Of a DNA stretch of 10,836 nt, positions 1 to 5,652 are shown piece by piece; positions within the stretch are counted from its first letter, which is position 1, and the number at the start of each line of letters is the position of its first letter. Made by a program: the position numbers and the translations under genes. Under the pieces are notes generated by a model. That model ran no database searches. It saw only the letters and a program-made list of their open reading frames with translations, and was not told the DNA's origin. Origin of the DNA: GW2011-AR5 sp041645025 (lineage in GTDB: Archaea; Aenigmatarchaeota; Aenigmatarchaeia; GW2011-AR5); the NCBI GenBank assembly GCA_041645025.1, contig JBAZQV010000032.1, forward strand, positions 1 to 10,836. Direction: 5' to 3'.

Positions 1-1133
1 CCAGAAATTGCAGGTGTCATGTATGTTGACACAAAAGGTGCAAAGGTGTAAGGAGGTGTGCCGCCGGATATACTCACGGTTTTTATTTGGCCAATACTCA
101 TAGTAATTGGATTCTCGCTTACAGTAACACCTGTGCCTGAACCGGGTGGTGGTATTGTTGAACCAATTGTAACACGCTGGGTACTGCTGTCAAGCGAGCT
201 CAAACCTGTTCCTGATTTGAACGTGAGTTGGGATGAAAATCGTAATTCATACCCATTCCAACCTGCTTGTAGCTGTACAGGTATGCTACATCCCGGGTAA
301 GTTTGTTGTTGGTAATTGATGTTGCATTGTATGTTTCTTTGACCGCCTTTGTATGTAGTCCCTTGATACACCTCCCAGTTAATTACATGGGATTGAACAT
401 CTGTAGTTTTCACACTCGTAGTTGTAGCTATAAGCTGTACAGCACTGCCAGCTGTTAGAGAAGAAGGATTTACAGTTATACCCAATGTGCCGAGTGGTGT
501 TGTTGGCGGCGTACCTGGTGGCGGGGTGCCGCCGCTTCCGGTAACTGTAACACTAATTGTTTTCTTTTGTGTCAAGCTATCAAATACGTTTATTGTTGTT
601 GAACCGCTGCTCTTTCCTGCAATAAGTACAGTAGATCCATATACAGAAGCCGTCACAATGGTAGTATCTTCTGTCGATATAGAATAAGGTGGTGTGCCTC
701 CAGTTATACTCACAGATCCAGTTCCTCCAATGCTAAGTGGTGATGGTAAACTAGATACCACCAATGGCAGAGGTGCAGGCTCTGGTGGTTCTTTACAAAA
801 ATCACGTGTTCTACATTCCGTCAGACATGTCTCCATACTACTCTTAGATGTATACTCAAATATTTCCCATCTCGTGTCGCCCCACCAAGCATACGGATGT
901 CGGCATTGCAACAAAAAAATCTTATCTTTAAAATTATTAGACGCGCTGCCATAGCCACACCACAATGCTCCAGGTTCAAATGCAGGAGCCAAAGACGGAT
1001 CACAGAGTTCACCTTCGCGTATTGTTGCTGCCTCCGCCGTCTCACTACCCAACGAGAAGTTCCACAGCGTGACGTGCGGTATGCTCAGCATTCCGATCAA
1101 TGCGCAGATAACTAGAACTATGAATTTTTTCAT
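1..1133 (-). CDS. Secreted surface protein with Ig-like (GGTPPY) repeats, N-terminal part, cut by window edge
   Basis: The reading frame stays open for 377 codons from ATG 1133 to the left edge, so the C-terminus is missing. Residues 1-36 look like a signal peptide: two Lys, a hydrophobic core at about 4-18, and AEAA near 33-36. A domain at about 37-115 has six cysteines (44, 59, 77, 103, 107, 113), suggesting disulfides outside the cell. After a proline-rich stretch, an Ig-like beta domain (about 124-199) contains SITGGTPPY. A Gly/Pro linker (200-213) follows, then a second beta-rich domain with Cys270 and Cys282, a PPPGSG linker, and a third domain repeating SISGGTPPY. Such GGTPPY domains are common in bacterial and archaeal cell-surface proteins. 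The start has an AAAGG ribosome site 7 bases upstream. Ligand and exact family are unknown; a role in adhesion or the envelope is inferred. Confidence 0.8.
   Translation of the reverse strand, partial: MKKFIVLVICALIGMLSIPHVTLWNFSLGSETAEAATIREGELCDPSLAPAFEPGALWCGYGSASNNFKDKIFLLQCRHPYAWWGDTRWEIFEYTSKSSMETCLTECRTRDFCKEPPEPAPLPLVVSSLPSPLSIGGTGSVSITGGTPPYSISTEDTTIVTASVYGSTVLIAGKSSGSTTINVFDSLTQKKTISVTVTGSGGTPPPGTPPTTPLGTLGITVNPSSLTAGSAVQLIATTTSVKTTDVQSHVINWEVYQGTTYKGGQRNIQCNINYQQQTYPGCSIPVQLQAGWNGYELRFSSQLTFKSGTGLSSLDSSTQRVTIGSTIPPPGSGTGVTVSENPITMSIGQIKTVSISGGTPPYTFAPFVSTYMTPAIS
48..77 (-). repeat. DNA repeat encoding the GGTPPY segment, copy A (partner at 684-713)
   Basis: This segment matches 684-713 at 25 of 30 positions by eye. 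Both copies encode the VSI(S/T)GGTPPY motif of the surface protein in the same frame, so they reflect duplicated Ig-like domains. Confidence 0.65.
684..713 (-). repeat. DNA repeat encoding the GGTPPY segment, copy B (partner at 48-77)
   Basis: Second copy of the domain-start repeat in the surface protein; it encodes VSITGGTPPY. The mismatches against 48-77 are mostly silent. Confidence 0.65.
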
Positions 1134-1217
1134 GCAAAAACCTTTCCTAAGTAAGGCTACGCGTATGCACTAACGCCCTCGCCTTTCTTTCATCTTAGTG
1201 ATATTTGCATTTCCTCG

Positions 1218-1225
1218 TATTTTAA
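1218..1225 (-). promoter_or_regulatory. Possible TATA box for the surface protein gene
   Basis: TTAAAATA on the minus strand would place a transcription start near 1195 and give a leader of about 60 bases, unlike the leaderless neighbours. The area is AT-rich, so this is a weak call. Confidence 0.3.
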
Positions 1226-1339
1226 GTTTAATCGAGCAAAAAAACAGGTAAGAAGAGAAGTATCAAGCAATAAAATATATTAGTTTACATGCCCGAAAAG
1301 TGGGTTAATCTTATTCCTAGTCAAAAATATTGCACAATC

Positions 1340-1352
1340 CTTATAAACTCTG
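1340..1352 (+). promoter_or_regulatory. TATA-box promoter of hicBA copy 1 (leaderless)
   Basis: CTTATAAACTCTG lies so that its TTATAAAC begins 30 bases before the hicB ATG. An archaeal start site about 25-27 bases downstream would fall at or next to the ATG, so the mRNA is probably leaderless. The same 13 bases stand before hicB copy 2 (2898-2910). Confidence 0.7.
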
Positions 1353-1370
1353 GGATTCTATAACTTAATT

Positions 1371-1592
1371 ATGAAAAAGAAAATCTACAATTTTACAGTT
1401 GTGATAGAAAAAGGCGAAGACGGGTATTATGTAGGCAGCGTACCTGCTTTACGCGGATGCTATAGTCAGGGTAAAACTATTGACAAATTAATGGATAATA
1501 TAAAAGAGGCTATAGAGCTTTGCCTGGAAGTTGAAAAGGATATACCCAAAGAAGAATTCATTGGTATACAGCAAGTGAAGGTAGAGAAATGA
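1371..1592 (+). CDS. hicB: HicB-type antitoxin, copy 1
   Basis: This 73-residue protein has the HicB fold signature: an N-terminal strand pair (residues 5-22, with EKGEDGYY), then GCYSQGKT (29-36) leading into a helix with DNIKEAIELCLE. HicB binds and neutralises the HicA mRNA interferase in the cytoplasm. The protein is of the short type, ending after the core with no added HTH or ribbon-helix-helix, so any autoregulation would need another DNA-binding surface. Its stop overlaps the hicA start by ATGA (1589-1592), which implies translational coupling. Order is antitoxin first. Residues 1-19 are identical to HicB copy 2, 1.5 kb downstream, while the encoding DNA differs at eight silent sites. 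The start is supported by the TATA-to-ATG distance of 30 bases. Confidence 0.92.
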   Translation: MKKKIYNFTVVIEKGEDGYYVGSVPALRGCYSQGKTIDKLMDNIKEAIELCLEVEKDIPKEEFIGIQQVKVEK

Positions 1593-1807
1593 GCAAACTT
1601 CCGCTTCTTTCCGGAAAAGAAGTCTGTAAAGCGCTTTCTAGAATTGGTTTTCATCCCATCAGACAAAGAGGGTCACATTTGTATATGCAGCATCCTGATG
1701 GTAGAAGTACAGTTGTCCCTATGTATGCTGAAATTGATAGAAATTTACTAAAAAAGATTCTGAAAGAAGCTGAAACCAGTGAAAATGAATTTACGAGAAA
1801 TCTATAG
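1589..1807 (+). CDS. hicA: HicA-type mRNA interferase toxin, copy 1
   Basis: This 72-residue protein matches HicA toxins, which fold like a double-stranded-RNA-binding domain and cleave mRNA. The family pattern is clear: LPLLSGKEVCKAL (4-16), GF (20-21), then RQRGSH (25-30) with the catalytic His at 30, HPDGR (35-39), VVPMY and a C-terminal helix LLKKILKEAE. It overlaps hicB by 4 bases, and an AAGGT ribosome site lies 6-10 bases before its ATG inside hicB. All key residues appear intact, so the toxin is likely active. It is of a different HicA subtype from copy 2: its strand after VVP carries YAEIDRN where copy 2 has the commoner HPGKD. Identity as HicA is secure from motif and partner; target specificity is unknown. 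Confidence 0.92.
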   Translation: MSKLPLLSGKEVCKALSRIGFHPIRQRGSHLYMQHPDGRSTVVPMYAEIDRNLLKKILKEAETSENEFTRNL

Positions 1808-1816
1808 AAAATTAGC

Positions 1817-1822
1817 ATTTTT
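1817..1822 (+). terminator. Short T-run after hicBA copy 1
   Basis: ATTTTT lies 10 bases after the hicA stop. Archaeal termination often needs only a T-run in the non-template strand, but this one is short and no hairpin precedes it. Confidence 0.3.
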
Positions 1823-1859
1823 ACATAACGCTTGAGTCATCCTATGTCATCGTCAGTTT

Positions 1860-1871
1860 GTTTCCAATAAA
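1860..1871 (+). repeat. 12-base direct repeat between TA modules, copy 1 (partner at 2849-2860)
   Basis: GTTTCCAATAAA occurs in the spacer after hicBA copy 1 and again in the spacer before hicBA copy 2. Both sit on the plus strand within gene-free AT-rich DNA. It may be a trace of module duplication or chance. Confidence 0.35.
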
Positions 1872-1973
1872 CGTATAACAAAACTAAAGACGGTTTATCA
1901 CAAGAAGACGAGTCGAAGATTCGCCTTACATGCGTTAATTAGAAAGAGACCTTTATTTCTTTATAGAAAAAGC

Positions 1974-1997
1974 TTTAAATATATTACAAATGTAATA
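1974..1997 (+). promoter_or_regulatory. TATA box and palindromic operator before the PIN/UPF0175 pair
   Basis: TTTAAATATA (1974-1983) begins 33 bases before the ATG at 2007. Overlapping its end is the palindrome TATTAC-AAAT-GTAATA (1982-1997), followed by a further half-site GTAATA at 2002-2007. A palindrome between TATA box and start suits autorepression by the ribbon-helix-helix end of the downstream UPF0175 antitoxin. That role is inferred. Confidence 0.55.
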
Positions 1998-2006
1998 AAA
2001 CGTAAT

Positions 2007-2519
2007 ATGAGAATGGTATTTGACAGCTCGTCGATTATACTGTTAGCAAAAATCAGCATGTTGAATATTGTAGCGAAAAACTTTGAATGTGTCATAACAA
2101 AGGATGTTAAAAAAGAGTGCACCCACAAAAAAGATTATCAGGATGCAAAAATAATAACAAGGCTGATAAATGAAGGTCTTTTACATGTTGAGAATATAAA
2201 CGTCGCAAAAAACATGGAATATGAATTCAGGCTAGGCAAAGGCGAGGCGTCGTCCATTACGCTGGCGCTGAAAGAAAAAACGGTGCTGGCAACCGACGAC
2301 AAAGCCGCGATCAAGGCATGTAAAATATTTGGCATAGGGTTCGTGACGTCAATAGATTTTGTATTAAGGGCATTCGAAAAGGACAAAATCACAAGTGAAG
2401 AGGCGAAGACAAAAATATCGAAACTGGACGAGTACGGAAGGTATAGTACAGAAATAATAAAAAATGCGTTGGAAACTATAGGTGGTAAAAATGAACAAAG
2501 TAGTAAGTCTCAGGCTTGA
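2007..2519 (+). CDS. PIN-domain toxin, DUF3368-like
   Basis: This 170-residue protein has the PIN nuclease layout of metal-binding acidic residues: Asp6 in VFDSSSII, Glu37 in KKEC, Glu80 in LGKGEAS, and Asp97/Asp98 in ATDDKAA. The GxGEASSI...TDDKAA pattern and the C-terminal extension (helices about 116-155) resemble the DUF3368 group of PIN proteins, whose usual partner is UPF0175, the gene found next door. Such toxins cleave RNA with Mg2+ in the cytoplasm. The ATG lies 33 bases after the start of a TATA box. Toxin precedes antitoxin here, and the two reading frames overlap by 29 bases, the reverse of the common order. The frame is open upstream of ATG 2007 to 1836 but offers no start codon there. 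RNA target is unknown. Confidence 0.85.
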   Translation: MRMVFDSSSIILLAKISMLNIVAKNFECVITKDVKKECTHKKDYQDAKIITRLINEGLLHVENINVAKNMEYEFRLGKGEASSITLALKEKTVLATDDKAAIKACKIFGIGFVTSIDFVLRAFEKDKITSEEAKTKISKLDEYGRYSTEIIKNALETIGGKNEQSSKSQA

Positions 2520-2787
2520 TAAAAGAGAAATAGAAATACTTGAGAATATGGAAAAGACTGAAAAAGACAAATCTGCAGCTGCAAGAGAACTAATAAATAA
2601 CGGCTGGAAATTTGTAATACTTCGGTTGTATAGAAATGGAAAGATTTCGACAGGTAAAGCCGCAAAAGAGCTGGGTATTTCCATAAGCGAATTCATAGAC
2701 ATGCTGGCAGAACTAGGCATACGATCTGATGTTACCTACGAGGACTATTTAGAGAGTCAGAAGACTATGAAAAAGGTGTGGAAATGA
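2491..2787 (+). CDS. UPF0175 antitoxin with N-terminal ribbon-helix-helix
   Basis: This 98-residue protein has two parts. Residues 2-38 (VVSLRLDKREIEILENM, then a second helix) look like a ribbon-helix-helix DNA-binding unit. Residues 43-88 carry the UPF0175 signature ILRLYRNGKISTGKAAKELG followed by SEFIDMLAELGI. UPF0175 proteins are predicted antitoxins of PIN toxins of the DUF3368 type, matching the upstream gene. ATG 2491 is chosen because AGGTGG (2480-2485) sits 5 bases upstream; an in-frame GTG at 2482 lies within that ribosome site and would add three residues. The start lies inside the toxin gene (29-base overlap), so synthesis is probably coupled. It likely blocks the PIN active site and represses the operon through the 1982-1997 palindrome; both are inferred. 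Confidence 0.85.
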   Translation: MNKVVSLRLDKREIEILENMEKTEKDKSAAARELINNGWKFVILRLYRNGKISTGKAAKELGISISEFIDMLAELGIRSDVTYEDYLESQKTMKKVWK

Positions 2788-2848
2788 TGCATGAGATAGG
2801 TTGATGGCTATGCGCCGGAATCTGTCAAAAAATTCTCTTAAGGGGATC

Positions 2849-2860
2849 GTTTCCAATAAA
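2849..2860 (+). repeat. 12-base direct repeat between TA modules, copy 2 (partner at 1860-1871)
   Basis: Second exact copy of GTTTCCAATAAA, 38 bases before the TATA region of hicBA copy 2. Confidence 0.35.
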
Positions 2861-2897
2861 GATATGCAATACAATCTTTGAATACAATCGCAAAATT

Positions 2898-2910
2898 CTT
2901 ATAAACTCTG
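2898..2910 (+). promoter_or_regulatory. TATA-box promoter of hicBA copy 2 (leaderless)
   Basis: CTTATAAACTCTG is identical over 13 bases to 1340-1352, with the TATA box beginning 29 bases before the hicB copy 2 ATG. Conservation extends past the TATA box itself (ACTCTG), which could be shared ancestry or a shared operator. Confidence 0.7.
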
Positions 2911-2927
2911 CGAATTATATCTTAAGC

Positions 2928-3125
2928 ATGAAAAAGAAAATATACAACTTTACTGTGGTCATAGAAAAAGGTGAAGATGGGTACTTCATAGCCGAAGTGA
3001 CGGGTCTCAAAGGATGCTATACCCAGGGTAAAACAGCAGAGGAAGCTATGAAAAACATAAAGGAAGTAATAGAGATGTGTCTTGAGGAACAAGAAGTATC
3101 CCAAAACGAATTCATAGGCGTGTAA
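2928..3125 (+). CDS. hicB: HicB-type antitoxin, copy 2 (C-terminally shortened)
   Basis: This 65-residue HicB repeats the first 19 residues of copy 1 exactly, then continues EVTGLKGCYTQGKT and the helix KNIKEVIEMCLEE, ending EFIGV. It should neutralise the downstream HicA. The stop TAA (3123-3125) falls where copy 1 has a Gln codon. If TAA is read through, the frame continues KIEVEG and ends in a TGA forming ATGA with the hicA start, exactly as in copy 1 (QVKVEK). A single CAA-to-TAA change therefore probably removed the last six or seven residues and the 4-base overlap, leaving a 17-base gap. The HicB core is intact, so it is likely functional. The leaderless promoter 29 bases upstream supports the start. 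Confidence 0.9.
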   Translation: MKKKIYNFTVVIEKGEDGYFIAEVTGLKGCYTQGKTAEEAMKNIKEVIEMCLEEQEVSQNEFIGV

Positions 3126-3142
3126 AAAATAGAGGTAGAAGG

Positions 3143-3373
3143 ATGAAACTGCCTTCTGTTTCTGGGAAAAAGATGATAAAAGTTCTTTCAATGAAAGGTT
3201 TCCAAATAGTGCGTCAAAGAAGCAGCCACGTGCAAATGAAAAATACCAAAGGCACACTTGTTACGGTACCGGTTCATCCGGGAAAAGATGTGAGCATTGG
3301 TATCGTGCTCAAGATTCCTCGTGACGCAGAATTATCAAGAGAAGAATTCATTGAATTGAAAAAATCTGTATAG
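3143..3373 (+). CDS. hicA: HicA-type mRNA interferase toxin, copy 2
   Basis: This 76-residue HicA has LPSVSGKKMIKVL (3-15), KGF (18-20), RQRSSH (24-29) with the catalytic His29, then TVPVHPGKD and a C-terminal helix ending SREEFIEL. It should be a ribosome-dependent or free mRNA interferase held in check by HicB. The usual RGSH is RSSH here, a Gly-to-Ser change beside the catalytic His that could affect activity. The family's usual helix of the type GLLRKILR reads GIVLKIPR, with a helix-breaking Pro. The ribosome site GAGGT (3132-3136) lies 6 bases before the ATG, within the stretch that would be the C-terminus of an unshortened HicB. The downstream gene cluster converges on it from the minus strand. 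Confidence 0.88.
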   Translation: MKLPSVSGKKMIKVLSMKGFQIVRQRSSHVQMKNTKGTLVTVPVHPGKDVSIGIVLKIPRDAELSREEFIELKKSV

Positions 3374-3377
3374 CAGC

Positions 3378-3392
3378 AAAAAACATCAAAAA
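3378..3392 (-). terminator. T-runs ending the MetRS transcript
   Basis: Read on the minus strand, five T's (3392-3388) and six T's (3383-3378) follow the last minus-strand ORF by about 80 bases. This suits an archaeal T-rich terminator at a convergent junction. Confidence 0.4.
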
Positions 3393-3397
3393 CCCAG

Positions 3398-3414
3398 CTT
3401 TTTCTTCATTTTCT
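3398..3414 (+). terminator. T-rich terminator after hicBA copy 2
   Basis: CTTTTTCTTCATTTTCT follows the hicA stop by 24 bases. It is a plausible archaeal T-rich terminator; no hairpin is evident. Confidence 0.45.
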
Positions 3415-3473
3415 CACGAGACGTCAAAATCCCTTGATGCAGAAGAACATGTATCAAAACAACGTCACCAGGA

Positions 3474-3584
3474 CTAAGCATGTTCCCAAGCCTCGTCTTC
3501 CTTGTTGTCCCAAAGTTCCTTCATCTTCTGCTTCTGGCTATGATGAAAGGGCTTGTCGTACTGATATTTTGTAGTTTTGAACAT
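3474..3584 (-). CDS. 36-residue ORF just downstream of MetRS, unrecognised
   Basis: ATG 3584 starts 5 bases after the MetRS stop codon and the frame ends at TAG 3474-3476. The product is rich in charged and aromatic residues: a basic, His-containing first half (KTTKYQYDKPFHHSQKQK) and an acidic second half with two Trp (LWDNKEDEAWEHA). It has no signal peptide or membrane segment, so it would be cytoplasmic. The tight spacing suggests co-translation with MetRS, and the composition looks protein-like rather than random, but no clear ribosome site is seen and I recognise no family. It could be a small accessory protein or a chance frame in the MetRS 3' end. Conservation in related genomes would settle this. 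Confidence 0.45.
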   Translation of the reverse strand: MFKTTKYQYDKPFHHSQKQKMKELWDNKEDEAWEHA

Positions 3585-3589
3585 ACAAA

Positions 3590-5638
3590 TCACATTATTT
3601 TGGAGCCATTGGGAACCTTGGCAAGTGGCTGTAATATAGTGCCGTCTTCTGCCGCCAAAAGCATGCCGTGACTTTTCACGCCTCGCAGCTCGCGCGGTTC
3701 CAGGTTTGTGACAACAATTATCTGCCTCTCGAGAAGCTGCTCCTTGGTGTATTTGAGTCGCAACCCAGCAACCAACTGTCGCTGCTCGCTGCCCAGGTCA
3801 ATTTCAAGAACATAAAGCTTGTCAGCATTGGGGTGATCCTTAACGGATTTTATCGTAGCAACGCGCAGGTCAACTTTTTCAAATTCCTTGAATGGAAGCA
3901 TATCGTTCACCATGGTTAAAGTGTCAGGGCTGGTTGGGGCAGGACTTTCTTTACTTGTGTTCTTACCCACCTTACCCGTTTTTTCTGTCAGATCCTTCTT
4001 GATGTATTTAGTTTTGTACCTTTTTACCTTTTCTATGTCGTCAATCTTCTTGAAAAGAATCTCCGCTTTTATCCTGTGGCCCGGTTCTATCAAGAATTTG
4101 GGAGAAAGCTCCTTTTTCGCGCCAAGGCATTTCAACGCTCTATCAGAGCTATCAGGTATGTAAGGACTAAGCAAAATGGAAAGTGGCTGCAACAGGTTTA
4201 TCGTCGTATAGAGCGTGGTAGCAGCATTGTCGCTAGCCCACGGCTTCTGGTCCTGGAAATACTTGTTCACAGCAGAAGCAAGGGAAAGAATCTCCCGTAG
4301 CGCTTCCCTTAACTTTACGTCATCAACCAATTCTCTTACCTTAGTTATTGTTTTTTCGAGATGCCACTGAAGCTCGCGCTCCTTTTCACCCGGCTGGCCT
4401 GAAGGAACAATGCCTGCGAAGTTTTTTTCTATGAAATAGGTCGCGCGATAAAACAGGTTGCCGTAATTGCCTATTAGCTCGCTATTGACGCGGTTCTGGA
4501 AGTCGGTCCAGTCAAAATTGCTGTCCTTGCTCTCCGGCAGTATGGAAGCAAGATAGAAACGCCAGTAATCCGCTGGAAACAAGTCAAGCGCTTCGTCGCT
4601 GAACAGGCCGATGCCGCGTGATGTGGAGAACTTTTCACCTTCCCAGTTAAGATACTCGTAGCCCGCCACATAATGAGGCAGCTGGTACTTGAGATTGTGA
4701 GCAGCGATGAGCGTGCCCGGCCAGAATATCGTGTGGAAAGGCACGTTGTCCTTGCCGATAAAATGATAAATGTGTGAGTCAGTCCAGTAGCTCTTCCAGT
4801 CCTTCACTAGTCCGAGCTCCTGTGCTTCACGAGTTATGGATATGTATCCTATGGGTGCATCAAACCATACATAGAAAACAAGATGCTGATATTCCTTCAG
4901 CGGAACACGCACGCCCCACTTCAGGTTGCGCGTTATGCACCGGGGATTAAGTCCTTCCTTTATCCAGCCCAGTGCAAAATTCTTTGTGTTGTCCGGCCAT
5001 GACTGTCCTTCAATCCATTTATGAAGTTTTTCCTGCAGCGCCGTAAAGTCAAGGAAAAGATGCTTCTCCTCTTTGAACTCAATAGTCGCGTGTCCACACA
5101 CAGCGCAGCGCGGATGCAATAGTTCTGTAGGGTCAAGCAGTTTGCCGCACTTTTCGCACTGGTCGCCCTTTGCTCCTTCATAACTACAAGCAGGACAAAC
5201 GCCCAAAGTATAGCGGTCAGGGAGAAATCTCTTACAGTTCGTGCAGTGCGGTATAGTAAGGGACTTGGCAGTTACATAGCCATTGTCATAGGCTGCTGTA
5301 AATATTTCCTGTGTTAGCTCATGATGCACCTGTGACGATGTGTTTCCAAAGTGTGTAAAATCGAAATTCCATTTCCTGTAAATGTCCTTCTGTATTTCAT
5401 AATATTTTTTTGCATATTGTTCTGGTGTGGTACCTTCAGCTTCGGCAGCTATCTCCACTGCAGTACCGTGGTCATCAGTGCCGCAGATGAAAACATTATC
5501 AACGCCAAAAATGTCGAGAAACCTGTGGAAAATATCGGCAGGCAGCAGCGAGCCAGCTATATTGCCCAGGTGCTTCACGCCGTTTACATAAGGCAAAGCT
5601 GATGTTATCGTCACCCTTTTTGGAAATACGTTTATCAC
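3590..5638 (-). CDS. metG: Methionyl-tRNA synthetase with C-terminal tRNA-binding domain
   Basis: This 682-residue class Ia enzyme charges tRNA-Met, including initiator tRNA. The Rossmann fold opens with ITSALPYVNGVKHLGN, where HLGN (23-26) is the HIGH motif. The connective domain has four CxxC knuckles (Cys132/135, 148/151, 161/164, 178/181) for two zincs. KFSTS (336-340) is the KMSKS loop. The helical anticodon-binding domain covers about 375-545, and after a Lys/Ser linker the Trbp111/EMAP-II-like domain (about 583-682; FEKVDLRVA, HPNADKLYV) binds tRNA. The PYVNGxxHLGN form is typical of archaeal/eukaryal MetRS. Length and motifs are complete. The GTG start at 5638 lies inside a GGTGAT ribosome-site-like sequence; a GTG at 5614 is an alternative. 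It follows vapC by 14 bases, so some transcription probably comes from vapBC. Confidence 0.97.
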   Translation of the reverse strand: MINVFPKRVTITSALPYVNGVKHLGNIAGSLLPADIFHRFLDIFGVDNVFICGTDDHGTAVEIAAEAEGTTPEQYAKKYYEIQKDIYRKWNFDFTHFGNTSSQVHHELTQEIFTAAYDNGYVTAKSLTIPHCTNCKRFLPDRYTLGVCPACSYEGAKGDQCEKCGKLLDPTELLHPRCAVCGHATIEFKEEKHLFLDFTALQEKLHKWIEGQSWPDNTKNFALGWIKEGLNPRCITRNLKWGVRVPLKEYQHLVFYVWFDAPIGYISITREAQELGLVKDWKSYWTDSHIYHFIGKDNVPFHTIFWPGTLIAAHNLKYQLPHYVAGYEYLNWEGEKFSTSRGIGLFSDEALDLFPADYWRFYLASILPESKDSNFDWTDFQNRVNSELIGNYGNLFYRATYFIEKNFAGIVPSGQPGEKERELQWHLEKTITKVRELVDDVKLREALREILSLASAVNKYFQDQKPWASDNAATTLYTTINLLQPLSILLSPYIPDSSDRALKCLGAKKELSPKFLIEPGHRIKAEILFKKIDDIEKVKRYKTKYIKKDLTEKTGKVGKNTSKESPAPTSPDTLTMVNDMLPFKEFEKVDLRVATIKSVKDHPNADKLYVLEIDLGSEQRQLVAGLRLKYTKEQLLERQIIVVTNLEPRELRGVKSHGMLLAAEDGTILQPLAKVPNGSKIM

Positions 5639-5652
5639 CTGCTTTATTAGAA

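Noticed and set aside
58..954. Plus-strand frames of 66-86 codons across the left end
   Set aside because: They are shadows of the minus-strand surface protein, which explains the whole stretch with a signal peptide and repeated domains.
1133..1370. Possible RNA gene or CRISPR leader in the gap before hicB copy 1
   Set aside because: No repeats, tRNA-like cloverleaf or strong hairpin seen; only promoter elements for the two divergent genes.
1836..2006. In-frame open extension upstream of the PIN toxin ATG
   Set aside because: No ATG, GTG or TTG start in it, and the TATA box and palindrome lie inside it just before ATG 2007.
2804..2881. A 25-codon plus-strand ORF (MAMRRNLSKN...) after the UPF0175 gene with AGGTTG just upstream
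   Set aside because: Very short, in AT-rich spacer DNA, and no promoter or recognisable pattern supports it.
3539..3575. ATGATGA and CTGA on the plus strand, resembling C and D' boxes of an archaeal C/D sRNA
   Set aside because: No matching C'/D pair or terminal stem, and the stretch overlaps the minus-strand 36-codon ORF.
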